Below, piece after piece: positions 16,050-26,458 of a DNA stretch of 64,000 nt. A program made the translations under genes and the position numbers. How positions within the stretch are numbered: the stretch's first letter is position 1; every line of letters starts with the position of its first letter. The stretch is from positions 46,683 through 110,682 of the forward strand of contig NZ_JPYO01000047.1 in assembly GCF_000757485.1 (NCBI RefSeq), in the 5' to 3' direction. The notes below the pieces were generated by a model, which searched no databases, was not told the DNA's origin, and saw nothing but the letters and a program-made list of their open reading frames with translations. This DNA is from Achromobacter sp. RTa (lineage in GTDB: Bacteria > Pseudomonadota > Gammaproteobacteria > Burkholderiales > Burkholderiaceae_B).

Positions 16050-16619
16050 ATGGCCTTGACCCTGCAAGATATCGAACAGATTTTCCTGGAGCGCGGACAC
16101 CGCTCGTACCACGGCGAGTCCGTCAGCCATCTGCGGCACGCGTTGCAGACGGCGGCGCTTGCCGAGCGCAATGGCGCCGGCCCCCACCTGATCACCGCAT
16201 GCCTGCTGCACGACCTGGGCCATCTCATCGCCGACCGGCCGGGCACGCCGACCCTGCGCGGCATCGACGACAAGCACCAGTACTTCGTGCTGCCCTTCCT
16301 GCGCGGCCTGTTCAGCCCGGCAGTGCTGAACCCGATCCGGCTGCATGTGGAGGCCAAGCGCTACCTCTGCTATGTGGAACCGCAATATGAAGCGTCGCTG
16401 TCGGAGGATTCGAAGCGCAGCCTGGCGCTGCAAGGGGGGAGTTTCGATGCGGGCCAGGCGGTGGATTTTGCGAGCATGCCGGGCGCGCCGGACGCGATAC
16501 GGCTGAGGCGCTGGGACGACATGGCCAAGGTGCCCGGGCTGGCGACTCCGTCCCTGGATCACTTCCTCGAAATCGCCGAAAGCGTCTCGGGGCGGGTCAA
16601 GCTGGCCGCCATCTGGTAG
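16050..16619 (+). CDS. PhnZ-like HD-domain mixed-valent diiron oxygenase
   Basis: 189 residues. The HD-domain ligand set seen in PhnZ appears with matching spacing: His30, His54-Asp55, His76, His99 and Asp156. Tyr20, Glu23, His58 and Lys103 occupy the substrate-site positions. Shared blocks include HVEAKRYL and LALQGGSFD. PhnZ cleaves (R)-1-hydroxy-2-aminoethylphosphonate to glycine plus phosphate. The family often occurs in phosphonate loci without phnY, as here. Good GGAGA site. The 3' end overlaps the convergent MFS gene by 23 bp. The activity is inference from ligand conservation. Confidence 0.85.
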   Translation: MALTLQDIEQIFLERGHRSYHGESVSHLRHALQTAALAERNGAGPHLITACLLHDLGHLIADRPGTPTLRGIDDKHQYFVLPFLRGLFSPAVLNPIRLHVEAKRYLCYVEPQYEASLSEDSKRSLALQGGSFDAGQAVDFASMPGAPDAIRLRRWDDMAKVPGLATPSLDHFLEIAESVSGRVKLAAIW

Positions 16620-17841
16620 GGCTGGCGGGAAATCCGTGCGTCCTGGCGGCCCGGACGGCCGCCAGCGTCGCCGCCAGCAGCATCAGCAAGACCGGCACGA
16701 ACGCGGCCACGCCCACGCGTTCGAGCAGCGCGCCGCCGACGCCCCCGCCCGCGGCGATGGCGGTGTTCCACGCCGTGACCAGCATGGACTGCGCCACGTC
16801 CGCGGCATCGCCCGCCGTCTTGGCCAGCGCGGTCTGGAACAAGGTCGGCGAGCCGCCGAACGCCACGCCCCAGGCGCCCACCGCCAGATAAAGCAAGGCC
16901 GGCACCCCGCCCGCGATGCCCAGCACCAGTGCGGCCAGGCCAAACAGCGCGATGCAGGCCAGGGTCAGCGTCCGCAGATGGCGGTCGATCAGCGTCCCGA
17001 CCACCCAGATGCCGAACAGCGAACTCAGCCCGAAGACCAACAGCACCAGTTCGGTGCGTCCGGCCATCCCCACCGAAGCCAGGAACGGCGCGATGTAGAT
17101 GTACAGAATGTTGTGCGCCAGCACGAATGCCAGCACCGCGAACAGCACCGGACGCACGCCCGGCAGCAGGAACACCCGGCGCAGCGACAGCTGCCGACCC
17201 CGCCCCTGTCCGGCATAGTCCGGCACCCGCAGGCGCACCCAGACCATCAGGACCAAGGCCAGCCCGCTCATGATGCCGAAACCGATGCGCCAACCCCACA
17301 ACGCGCCCAGGAAGGTCCCGGCCGGCACGCCCAGCGACAGCGCCAGCGGCGCGCCCACCATCGCCACCGCGATCGCGCGGCCTTGTTGGTGCGGGGGCAC
17401 CATCCGCGCGGCGTAGCCGGCCAGCAGCGCCCACAGCAGCCCCGCCGACACGCCGGCCAGGAAGCGCGCGGCCATGGTCAGCACATAGCTGGATGACAAA
17501 GCCGTCACCGTATTGGCGAGCACGAATCCGGCGATCGCCGCCAGCAGCAGCGGACGCCGCCGTATCCCCCGGGTCGCGGCGACCAGGGGAATCGCCGCCA
17601 CCAGCGAGCCGATCGCATAGATCGTGACCGTCTGGCCGATGCGGGCCTGGGATACGGCCAGGCCCTGCGCCATCTGCGGCAGCAGCCCAGCCGGCAGCGC
17701 CTCGGTCAGGATGGTGATGAAGCCCGCCATGGCCAACGCCAGCAAGGCGCCCAATGGCAGGCGCTCCCGATCGGCAGAGGGAGGATGCGCGGGCGACGAG
17801 CCCTGGCGCGAGGAAGACGTGGAATTTTTCATGCTGGACAT
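16597..17841 (-). CDS. MFS transporter (AraJ/YdhP-like drug:H+ antiporter type)
   Basis: About 414 residues with 12 predicted membrane helices. The motif-A-like loop after helix 2 is ATRGIRRRPLLL, and helix 5 contains the antiporter-type GVPAGTFLG segment. A Ser-rich N terminus precedes helix 1. Inner-membrane efflux of small molecules or sugars is typical of the group. Divergent from a LysR gene with a 104-bp gap, the usual regulator/exporter layout. Start set at ATG 17841; ATG 17832 is possible. Confidence 0.85.
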   Translation of the reverse strand: MSSMKNSTSSSRQGSSPAHPPSADRERLPLGALLALAMAGFITILTEALPAGLLPQMAQGLAVSQARIGQTVTIYAIGSLVAAIPLVAATRGIRRRPLLLAAIAGFVLANTVTALSSSYVLTMAARFLAGVSAGLLWALLAGYAARMVPPHQQGRAIAVAMVGAPLALSLGVPAGTFLGALWGWRIGFGIMSGLALVLMVWVRLRVPDYAGQGRGRQLSLRRVFLLPGVRPVLFAVLAFVLAHNILYIYIAPFLASVGMAGRTELVLLVFGLSSLFGIWVVGTLIDRHLRTLTLACIALFGLAALVLGIAGGVPALLYLAVGAWGVAFGGSPTLFQTALAKTAGDAADVAQSMLVTAWNTAIAAGGGVGGALLERVGVAAFVPVLLMLLAATLAAVRAARTHGFPASPTRWRPA

Positions 17842-17917
17842 CTCGGTTGAATCTGGAGAGCCCAGACGATAGAAGCCCCGCAATTAAAGAAAAAGTAGGC
17901 TACATTTCCTTCTTATG

Positions 17918-17933
17918 CGGACCAAAATGTCCG
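17918..17933. promoter_or_regulatory. CGGAC-N6-GTCCG palindrome, candidate LysR site
   Basis: A short perfect inverted repeat in the gap between the divergent MFS and LysR genes, 12 bases before the LysR start codon. Position fits an autoregulatory LysR operator. Confidence 0.4.
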
Positions 17934-17945
17934 TAATCAAGGGAA

Positions 17946-18872
17946 ATGATGGACAGCCTGAATGGCTTTGTCGTGTTCGTGCAGGTGGCCGAAACCCGCA
18001 GCTTCGTCGCCGCCGGCCGGCTGCTGGGCGTGTCGGCGTCCGCCATCGGCAAGAGCGTGGCGCGGCTGGAAGAAAAACTGGGCGTGCGCCTGTTCCACCG
18101 CAGCACGCGCAGCGTGACGCTGACGGCCGAAGGCGCGCTGTTCCTGGAACGCAGCCGCCGCATTCTGGCCGAGATCGAGGCGGCCGAACTGGAACTGTCG
18201 CAAGCGGCAGGCGCGCCGCGCGGACGCTTGCGCGTCAGCCTGCCTCTGGTCAGCGGGCTGGTGCTGCCGGTGCTGGGCGAGTTCATGCGCGAGTATCCCG
18301 ACATCGAACTCGACCTGGACTTCTCCGACCGACTGGTCGACGTCATCGAGGAAGGCTTCGACGCCGTGGTGCGCACGGGCGCACCAGCCGATTCCCGGCT
18401 GTCGGCCCGCCGCCTGGGTTCCTTCCAGATCCTGCTGGTCGCCTCGCCCGCCTACCTGGCAAGCCGGGGCACTCCCAGGACGCCGGCCGATCTGCTGCAG
18501 CACAGTTGCCTGCACTACCGCTTTCCCAGCAGTGGCAAGCTGCAGACCTGGGCGCTACGGCAAGCGGCGGACCAGCCGGAACTGCAGTTGCCCGTGTCGA
18601 TGATCTGCAACAACATCGAAACGCGCACCTGCTTCGCGCTGCAAGGGCTGGGGATCGCCTACCTGCCGGACTTCGCCATCCGCGAATCCTTGGCGGACGG
18701 CAGCCTGGTTCCGGTCCTGCCGGGGCAGGTGGAGCGCAGCAACGTTTTCCACATACTGTGGCCCGCCAGCAAGCATCCGTCGCCCAAGGTACGGGCGCTG
18801 GTGGACTTTCTGGGTTCGAGAGTGTTCCCGGACGGCAAGGCATCCGGGCCTGCGGGCCGATCCGCGCGGTAG
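17946..18872 (+). CDS. LysR-family transcriptional regulator
   Basis: 308 residues. HTH at about 18-40 (TRSFVAAGRLLGVSASAIGK) followed by ARLEEKLGVRLFHRSTRSV, typical of the CrgA/DmlR-like branch, then a periplasmic-binding-like effector domain. Divergent from the MFS transporter, which it probably controls. Two adjacent ATG codons (17946, 17949) could start it. Confidence 0.88.
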   Translation: MMDSLNGFVVFVQVAETRSFVAAGRLLGVSASAIGKSVARLEEKLGVRLFHRSTRSVTLTAEGALFLERSRRILAEIEAAELELSQAAGAPRGRLRVSLPLVSGLVLPVLGEFMREYPDIELDLDFSDRLVDVIEEGFDAVVRTGAPADSRLSARRLGSFQILLVASPAYLASRGTPRTPADLLQHSCLHYRFPSSGKLQTWALRQAADQPELQLPVSMICNNIETRTCFALQGLGIAYLPDFAIRESLADGSLVPVLPGQVERSNVFHILWPASKHPSPKVRALVDFLGSRVFPDGKASGPAGRSAR

Positions 18873-18915
18873 GAAGCTCCGCCGGGCTATCCCACCATGC
18901 CCCATGCGCCAGCAA

Positions 18916-18944
18916 GAAAAACGGGGCGCTGCGCCCCGTTTTCT
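18916..18944. terminator. Bidirectional terminator
   Basis: ACGGGGC, loop GCTGC, GCCCCGT with A's before and T's after; lies between the convergent LysR gene (ends 18872) and sulfurtransferase gene (ends 18952). Confidence 0.85.
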
Positions 18945-18951
18945 TCACGCC

Positions 18952-19803
18952 CTACGCGCCCTTGGCCACCGGACGGGACGAATCGCTGCACCACTCGCTC
19001 CACGACCCCGGATACAGGCTCGAACCGGACAGGCCCGCGATCTCCATGGACAGCAGATTGTGGCAGGCCGTGATGCCCGAACCGCACTGATGCACGATGG
19101 ACGCGGGATCGCGGCCGTCCAGCAGGCTGGCGAATTCGGCGCGCAGCTGTTCGGCCGGCTTGAAGCGGCCGTCGGCCTGGAGATTCTCGCCGTTGGGACG
19201 GTTCAGCGCGCCCGGGATGTGGCCGGCAACGGGGTCCATGGGCTCGACCTCGCCGCGGTAGCGGTTGGCCGCGCGCGCGTCGATCACGGTAAACGACGGG
19301 CGCGCGATGTTGTCCAGCACGGCCTGGGCGTCCACCGAACCGGCCAGCGAGGGGCCCGGCTCGGCCGGCTGGCCCGCGCGCACGGCGGCAGCGGCTTCGG
19401 TCGTGGTGGGCAGGCCGGCGGCGGTCCAGGCCTGCCAGCCGCCGTCCAGCACGGCCGCCTGGCCGTGCCCCAGCCAGCGCAGCATCCACCACAAGTGCGC
19501 AGCGTACATGCCGCCGCTGGCGTCGTAGGCCACCACCAGGGTCCGGGGCGTCACGCCGTGGGCGGCCATGAGCGCGCCGAACTCGGCGCGGGACGGCAAT
19601 GGATGACGGCCATTCTTGCCGGTGCGGGCCGCGGACAGCTCGGTTTCGTGGTCCAGGTAGCGGGCGCCGGGGATGTGGCCGGCCTCATAGGCCTGCCGGC
19701 CCGCCGCGTGATTGGTCAGATCGTGGCGCACATCGAACACGCGGACATCGGGCGAGTCCAGACGCTCGGCCAGGCGGGCCGCGGAAATCAGTGTCATCGT
19801 CAT
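18952..19803 (-). CDS. sseA: Sulfurtransferase, two rhodanese domains (3-mercaptopyruvate type)
   Basis: 283 residues with tandem rhodanese domains. The active-site loop CGSGITA in the second domain is the 3-mercaptopyruvate sulfurtransferase type (thiosulfate rhodaneses have CRxGx[R/T]). Cytoplasmic transfer of sulfur from 3-mercaptopyruvate to thiols or cyanide. AGGAG precedes the ATG at 19803; an in-frame ATG two codons later is also possible. 37 bp downstream of the EamA transporter on the same strand, probably one transcript. Confidence 0.9.
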   Translation of the reverse strand: MTMTLISAARLAERLDSPDVRVFDVRHDLTNHAAGRQAYEAGHIPGARYLDHETELSAARTGKNGRHPLPSRAEFGALMAAHGVTPRTLVVAYDASGGMYAAHLWWMLRWLGHGQAAVLDGGWQAWTAAGLPTTTEAAAAVRAGQPAEPGPSLAGSVDAQAVLDNIARPSFTVIDARAANRYRGEVEPMDPVAGHIPGALNRPNGENLQADGRFKPAEQLRAEFASLLDGRDPASIVHQCGSGITACHNLLSMEIAGLSGSSLYPGSWSEWCSDSSRPVAKGA

Positions 19804-19840
19804 TCGGTGTGCTCCTGTATGAAATGAGGGCGGCCGCGGG

Positions 19841-20695
19841 TCAGGCCGCCTTGGGGTCGCGCATGGTGCGCCACACCGACAGCAGGCCCGCGAAAATGAT
19901 CAGGCCCATGCCAGCCCAGGCCAGGGCGTCGAGATGGTCGCCCCACAGGCCCATGCCCAACAAGGCCGCGAAAATGATGGTGCTGTATTGCAGGGCCGCC
20001 GTCAGCAGCGCGGAGCCCATGCCGAACGCCCGCGTCATGGCCAGTTGGCCGAACAGGCCTGCCACCCCCACGCCCACCAGCGAAAGATAGCCCGTCCAGT
20101 CGGCCTGGCCCCAGCCCTCGAAAGCCAGCCCGGCAAGGCTGGACACGCACACGGCCACGGAAAAGAACAGCACGGTGCGCCATTCGGGCTCGCCGATGCG
20201 GCCCAGCTGGCGGATCTGCATCATGGCGATGGCCGACATGGCGCCCGCCCCCATGCCCAGCAGCGCGGCCAACCATTGGTCGTCGTTGATGCTGGGCCGC
20301 AATACCGCGATCACGCCCAGGAAACCCAATGCCACCGCCACGATGCGCACCGGGTCGCGCTGCGCGCCGCCCCAGCCCAGCATCCAACAGGCGATGAAGA
20401 GCGGCGCCGTGTAGTTCAGGCTGGTGGCCGTGGCCAGGGGCAGGTGGGAAATGGCGAAAAAGCCCAGCCACATCGAGGTGACGCCGGACAGGTTGCGCCA
20501 CAGGTGCAACCGCCAGCTGGTCGGGATGATGGACTGGCGGCCGGCACGGGCCCAGATCAGCAGCAGGATGACCGAAGGCAGGCCGCGGAAAAGCACCACT
20601 TGCGGCAACGACGCGCCATGCTCGGTACCGAGCTTCACGAACGATCCCATGATGGCGAACATGGCGGACGCCAATAACATCCAGAGAGCCTGCAT
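19841..20695 (-). CDS. EamA/DMT-superfamily transporter
   Basis: 284 residues, about ten membrane helices in two EamA repeats (first begins MLLASAMFAIMGSFVKL). Such proteins export amino acids or metabolites. The open frame extends about 74 codons upstream, but ATG 20695 starts directly at helix 1 as in relatives. Cotranscribed with sseA, so a thiol or cysteine-related substrate is possible, but this is only suggested by context. Confidence 0.85.
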   Translation of the reverse strand: MQALWMLLASAMFAIMGSFVKLGTEHGASLPQVVLFRGLPSVILLLIWARAGRQSIIPTSWRLHLWRNLSGVTSMWLGFFAISHLPLATATSLNYTAPLFIACWMLGWGGAQRDPVRIVAVALGFLGVIAVLRPSINDDQWLAALLGMGAGAMSAIAMMQIRQLGRIGEPEWRTVLFFSVAVCVSSLAGLAFEGWGQADWTGYLSLVGVGVAGLFGQLAMTRAFGMGSALLTAALQYSTIIFAALLGMGLWGDHLDALAWAGMGLIIFAGLLSVWRTMRDPKAA

Positions 20696-20846
20696 GGGGG
20701 GATCTGCGCTAAGGGAAAGTGAGAGGAAATAGGGGAAAGCGATACTATACTCTCCGTCACCGGAGCGGTGCCGCCGGCTCGGGGAACTGGCGGGCCGCCG
20801 CCATGTCGAATTTTGGCAATTCCCGCTCGCAGAGGAACAAAACAAC

Positions 20847-21728
20847 ATGAAACGCATCATCCTTTTCGTCATCACCAACCTGGCCGTCATGCTTGTGCTG
20901 TCGGCCACGCTGCGCATCCTGGGCGTAGACCGCTACATCACCGCCAACGGTCTGAACCTCAACGCCCTGCTGATCTTCTCGCTGGTGGTGGGCTTCACCG
21001 GCGCCATCATCTCGCTGCTGATCAGCAAGCCGATGGCCAAATGGAGCACGGGCGCGCAGGTGCTCGACCCGAACTCACCCCGCAACCAGCGCGAGGCCTG
21101 GCTGGTCGACACCGTGCACCAGCTCGCCGACCGCGCCGGCATCGGCCGCCCGGAAGTCGCCATCTATGAAGGCGCCCCCAACGCCTTCGCTACCGGCGCG
21201 TTCAAGAACGACTCGCTGGTCGCCGTGTCCACCGGGCTGCTGGAAAGCATGAGCGAAGAGGAAGTCGCCGCGGTGCTGGCCCATGAAGTGGCGCACATCG
21301 CCAATGGCGACATGGTCACGCTGACCCTGATCCAGGGTGTGGTGAACACCTTCGTCGTGTTCCTGGCCCGGGTGGTCGGCTACTTCATCGATCGCGCGGT
21401 ATTCAAGAACGAGCGCGGCGTGGGCGCCGGCTACTACATCACGGTGCTGGTCTGTGAAATCATCTTCGGCGTCCTGGCCTCGATCATCGTCGCCTGGTTC
21501 TCGCGCCAGCGCGAATACCGCGCCGACGCAGGCTCGGCCCACCTGATGGGCGCCCGCGAACCCATGATCCGCGCCCTCGCCCGCCTGGGCGGCCTGGAAC
21601 CCGGCGACCTGCCCAAGTCCTTCGAAGCCTCGGGCATCACCGGCAAGGGCGGCATCGCCGCGATGTTCGCCTCGCACCCCCCGATTCCGGCCCGCATCGC
21701 CGCGCTGCAAAACGCCCGCATGATCTGA
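20847..21728 (+). CDS. htpX: Membrane metalloprotease HtpX
   Basis: 293 residues, the same length as E. coli HtpX. Two N-terminal membrane segments, the zinc site HEVAHIANGD, then two more hydrophobic segments and a downstream Glu in REYRADAGSAHLMG. Inner-membrane heat-shock protease that degrades misfolded membrane proteins alongside FtsH. Divergent from the EamA gene. Followed by a strong terminator. Confidence 0.96.
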   Translation: MKRIILFVITNLAVMLVLSATLRILGVDRYITANGLNLNALLIFSLVVGFTGAIISLLISKPMAKWSTGAQVLDPNSPRNQREAWLVDTVHQLADRAGIGRPEVAIYEGAPNAFATGAFKNDSLVAVSTGLLESMSEEEVAAVLAHEVAHIANGDMVTLTLIQGVVNTFVVFLARVVGYFIDRAVFKNERGVGAGYYITVLVCEIIFGVLASIIVAWFSRQREYRADAGSAHLMGAREPMIRALARLGGLEPGDLPKSFEASGITGKGGIAAMFASHPPIPARIAALQNARMI

Positions 21729-21746
21729 CGGGCGCCTGCCGAACGG

Positions 21747-21783
21747 TAAAAAGCCCCTTGAGCGCTGCTCAAGGGGCTTTTTA
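21747..21783 (+). terminator. Strong intrinsic terminator after htpX
   Basis: A perfect 17-bp stem with a GCT loop, core AGCCCCTTGAGC / GCTCAAGGGGCT, flanked by A5 and T5 so it can work on both strands. Confidence 0.95.
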
Positions 21784-21790
21784 CATCTTC

Positions 21791-21943
21791 AGGCCGCCCC
21801 AAGGCGGCGCAGTCCCCTTGAAGGGCAGCAAGCGCACAGCGTGCGCGCAGCGTGGGGGCCCGCGCCGCCGCCAGGCCGCCCTAAGGCGGCGCTGCCCCCT
21901 TGGGGGGCAGCAAGCGCGCAAAGCGCGCGCAGCGTGGGGGCCC
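21791..21943 (-). repeat. 82-bp repeat family, two tandem copies
   Basis: Units begin at 21791 and 21873, exactly 82 bp apart. Each contains a GGCCGCC/GGCGGC hairpin, CCCCTTGGGGGG and a GCGCGCAAAGCGCGC palindrome. Read from sdaA (minus strand) the block starts 4-5 bases after its stop codon, in the same orientation relative to the gene as the four copies after the Na/Pi gene at 25184. Confidence 0.85.
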
Positions 21944-21947
21944 TACC

Positions 21948-23339
<1,392 letters not shown>

Positions 23340-23516
23340 GCAAAACTCCAGTACATCTGACGAATGGTCAGGCAATGATACGCGCTGCCCATGACGCGCG
23401 CAGCAAAGCCCTGGCGGGCGTATGCTGTATTGCGGGGACAGGTTCCCCAGCCCTGTCCCCGCATGCGATCATTACAGAATTATTTCTTGTCATAAAAAGA
23501 ATGGAAACACCCCAGG

Positions 23517-25178
23517 ATGTCCGGACTTATCACGCTGCTTGACTTCGCCGGCTACGTCGCCCTCCTGCTTTGGGGCGTGCACATGGTCCAAACGGGCGTG
23601 CAACGCGCCTTCGGGGCCGCGCTCGGCGCGGCGCTGGGCCGGGCGCTGGGCACCCGCTTGCGGGCCTTCGCCGCCGGCCTGGGCATCACCGCCGCCTTGC
23701 AGAGCAGCACCGCCACGGGCCTGATGATCACCGGCTTCGCGGCCGGCGGGGTCGTCAGCCTGGTGCCGGCGCTGTCCGCCATGCTGGGCGCCAACGTGGG
23801 CACCACGCTCATCGTCCAGCTGCTGTCGTTCGACCTGACCTCGCTCGCCCCCATCCTGATCCTGGCGGGAGTCTGGATGTTCCGCCGCTATCCGCCGGGA
23901 CGCACTCGCGACCTGGGCCGGGTATTCATCGGCCTGGGCCTCCTGTTGCTGTCCCTGCACCAGCTGGTCGAACTGTTCCAGCCCTTCCAGACCGCGCCGA
24001 TGCTGGGCATGATCCTGGAGGCGCTGTCGACCCAGCCGGTCGCCGCCGTGCTGCTGTCGGCCGCCTTCACGTGGGCGGCGCACTCCAGCGTGGCCGTGGT
24101 CGTGCTGGTGATGTCGCTGGCCACCCACCACATGGTGGCGCCGCACGTGGCGTTCGCGCTGGTGCTGGGCGCCAACCTGGGCACCGCCATCAACCCCATG
24201 ATCGAAGGCGTCACCGGAGACGACCCCGCCGCGCGCCGCCTGCCGCTGGGCAACCTGCTTACCCGGGTGATCGGCGTGCTGGCCGGACTGATCCTGCTGC
24301 CCTACCTGCAACCGCTGATGAGCGACCTGGCAAACGACCCCGCCCGCGCGGTAGCCAACTTCCACACGCTGTTCAACGCCGTCATCGCCCTGGTGTTCCT
24401 GCCGCTGCTGACACCCTACGCCGCCCTGCTCACCCGCTGGCTGCCCAAGCGCGCCGATCCGAACGATCCTTCCCGCCCCCAGTACCTGGACGAATGGGCC
24501 CACGACGTGCCCGCCGTCGCCCTGGGCAACGCCGCGCGTGAAGGCCTGCGCATGGCCGACATGCTGCAGACCCTGCTGCTATACGCCCGCGCGGGCTTCA
24601 AGCGCGACAACCGCCACCGCATGGTGCAGGCGCGCCAGCTGGACAGCGCCCTGGACAAGCTGGAAAACGCCATTACGACCTACCTGGCCACGCTGGACCA
24701 GGAAAACATGACGCGCGAGGATCTGCAGCGCCTGGACGACATCCTGGCCTTCATCAGCAACGTCGGCCATGCGGGCGACATCGCCCACCACGGCCTGCTC
24801 AGCCACGTCGCCAAGCTGCGCAAACAGGGCTGGACCTTCTCGCCGGAACAGCGCGCGAACCTGGATGAAACGCTGGGCCAGCTCATCGCCAACCAGCGCA
24901 CGGCCGCCGCCCTGTTCGTCAACGACGACCTGCGCCAGGCTCGCTCTCTGGCGGGCGAAAAGGCGCGCTTCCGCACGATAGAAACCACCGCCGCGGACAC
25001 GCATCTGCAAAAAATCAAGGCCGGCGAGGTCGACGCGGCCGAAGTGGGCGCGCTCTACCTGGACATCCTGCGCGACATGAAGGGCATCAACTCGCACCTG
25101 GTGGGCGCCGCGGCCTATCCCCTGCTCGCCCGCCACGGCGAGCTGCTGCCCAGCCGCCTGCGCGAAGCGGGAAATTGA
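23517..25178 (+). CDS. Na+/phosphate cotransporter family protein with PhoU-like C-terminal domain
   Basis: 553 residues. Two PF02690-type repeats with the QSSTA motif (ALQSSTATGLMITG in the first, AAHSSVAVVVLVMS in the second) and a helical PhoU-like region from about residue 340. Inner-membrane Na+-coupled phosphate transport, either import or export. Not obviously coregulated with the phosphonate locus 7 kb away, although both deal with phosphorus. The Shine-Dalgarno is weak at ATG 23517. Confidence 0.9.
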   Translation: MSGLITLLDFAGYVALLLWGVHMVQTGVQRAFGAALGAALGRALGTRLRAFAAGLGITAALQSSTATGLMITGFAAGGVVSLVPALSAMLGANVGTTLIVQLLSFDLTSLAPILILAGVWMFRRYPPGRTRDLGRVFIGLGLLLLSLHQLVELFQPFQTAPMLGMILEALSTQPVAAVLLSAAFTWAAHSSVAVVVLVMSLATHHMVAPHVAFALVLGANLGTAINPMIEGVTGDDPAARRLPLGNLLTRVIGVLAGLILLPYLQPLMSDLANDPARAVANFHTLFNAVIALVFLPLLTPYAALLTRWLPKRADPNDPSRPQYLDEWAHDVPAVALGNAAREGLRMADMLQTLLLYARAGFKRDNRHRMVQARQLDSALDKLENAITTYLATLDQENMTREDLQRLDDILAFISNVGHAGDIAHHGLLSHVAKLRKQGWTFSPEQRANLDETLGQLIANQRTAAALFVNDDLRQARSLAGEKARFRTIETTAADTHLQKIKAGEVDAAEVGALYLDILRDMKGINSHLVGAAAYPLLARHGELLPSRLREAGN

Positions 25179-25183
25179 AGAGA

Positions 25184-25512
25184 GCCCCCACGCTGCGCGC
25201 GCTTTGCGCGCTTGCTGCCCCCCAAGGGGGCTGCGCCGCCTTAGGGCGGCCTGGCGGCGGCGCCGGCCCCCACGCTGCGCGCGCTTTGCGAGCTTGCTGC
25301 CCCCCAACGGGGCTGCGCCGCCTTAGGGCGGCCTGGCGGCGGCGCCGGCCCCCACGCTGCGCGCGCTTTGCGCGCTTGCTGCCCCCCAACGGGGCTGCGC
25401 CACCTTAGGGCGGCCTGGCGGCGGCGCGGGCCCCCACGCTGCGCGCGCTTTGCGAGCTTGCTGCCCCCAAAGGAGCTGTGCCCGCTTTAGGGCTCCCCGC
25501 CAGCGGCGCGGG
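25184..25512 (+). repeat. 82-bp repeat family, four tandem copies
   Basis: The CCCCCACGCTG start recurs at 25185, 25267, 25349 and 25431, an exact 82-bp period. The last copy is degenerate. Each unit carries GCGCGCTTTGCGCGC, a CCCCCAAxGGGG block and CCGCCTTAGGGCGG. The array begins 6 bases after the Na/Pi gene stop codon and is inverted relative to the copies at 21791-21943. Confidence 0.92.
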
Positions 25513-25536
25513 TCCCGACGCTGCCCTCCGAGAGTA

Positions 25537-25600
25537 GTGTCTGACACCCGTACGAGATGCTCATCCAGGCTGGAAGCGGTGTTCCCGGGTGTCAGACACC
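25537..25600. repeat. GTGTCTGACAC-type inverted element
   Basis: GTGTCTGACAC at 25537-25547 and its complement-oriented form GTGTCAGACAC at 25589-25599, with CCGTACGAGATGC following the first. It is a short single member of the family forming the array at 30948-31452. It lies between the 82-bp array and the end of the dienelactone hydrolase gene. Confidence 0.85.
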
Positions 25601-25622
25601 CGCCCCGCACGAGACACCTGCA

Positions 25623-26411
25623 CTACAGATAGCGCTTGAACCAGTCCAGCATGCGCTGCCAGCCGTCCTTTGCCGCCTCGGCCTTGTAGCTGGGCCGGTA
25701 GTCCGCCAGGAAGGCGTGGTCAGCATCGGGGTACACCACGAATTCCGAGCGCTTGGCGTTGTCGTTGCCTGCGGCCAGCTTGGCCTTCATGGTTTCGACG
25801 TCGGCCAGCGGGATGCTGGCGTCCTTGGCGCCGTACAGGCCCAGGACCGGAGCGTGCAGCTCGTTCACCACGTCGAAAGCCACGCGCTTGATCAGAGGGC
25901 CATGGCCCACGCTGAGCTTGCCGTACCAGGCCACGGCGGCCTTCACGTCCGGATTGCGCGCCGCGTACATCCAGGTCAGGCGCCCGCCCCAGCAGAAACC
26001 CGTCACCGCCACGCGCTTGGCGTCCCCGCCGTGCTGGGCGGCCCAGGCCACGCTGGCGTCCAGGTCGGCGTAGACCTGCTCGTCCGGTACCTTGCTGACC
26101 AGTTCCGAGATGAGCTTGGGGATATCGGTGTAGGCCGAGGCGTCGCCCTGGCGCTCGTACAGGTTCGCGGCCACGGCCAGGTAGCCCGCCTTGGCCACGC
26201 GGCGGCACAAATCCTTGATGTGCTCGTGCACGCCGAAGATCTCCTGCACCACCAGCACGATGGGCAGGTCACGCTTGCCTTCGGGCGCGGCGTAGTAGGC
26301 GTCGATCGATCCGTCGGCCACGGGCAGCCTGAAATCCCCGTGGACCAGTCCCTGGGTGTCCGTATGGATCACGGTGGGAGCGACATTGCCGGCTGCGGCG
26401 GAAAAACTCAT
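25623..26411 (-). CDS. Dienelactone hydrolase family protein
   Basis: 262-residue alpha/beta hydrolase. Catalytic triad visible as Cys in VTGFCWGGRL, Asp in LYGAKDASIP and His in PDADHAFLADY, the carboxymethylenebutenolidase pattern. True DLH enzymes open dienelactones in chlorocatechol breakdown, but many relatives have other ester substrates and no aromatic pathway genes are adjacent. AGGAG precedes the ATG at 26411; the longer open frame upstream overlaps the ZIP gene and is not real. Confidence 0.9.
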   Translation of the reverse strand: MSFSAAAGNVAPTVIHTDTQGLVHGDFRLPVADGSIDAYYAAPEGKRDLPIVLVVQEIFGVHEHIKDLCRRVAKAGYLAVAANLYERQGDASAYTDIPKLISELVSKVPDEQVYADLDASVAWAAQHGGDAKRVAVTGFCWGGRLTWMYAARNPDVKAAVAWYGKLSVGHGPLIKRVAFDVVNELHAPVLGLYGAKDASIPLADVETMKAKLAAGNDNAKRSEFVVYPDADHAFLADYRPSYKAEAAKDGWQRMLDWFKRYL

Positions 26412-26458
26412 GGAGAACTCCTGTGTTGGGTCGACAAGGCCGGATATCCAAGATCGTC

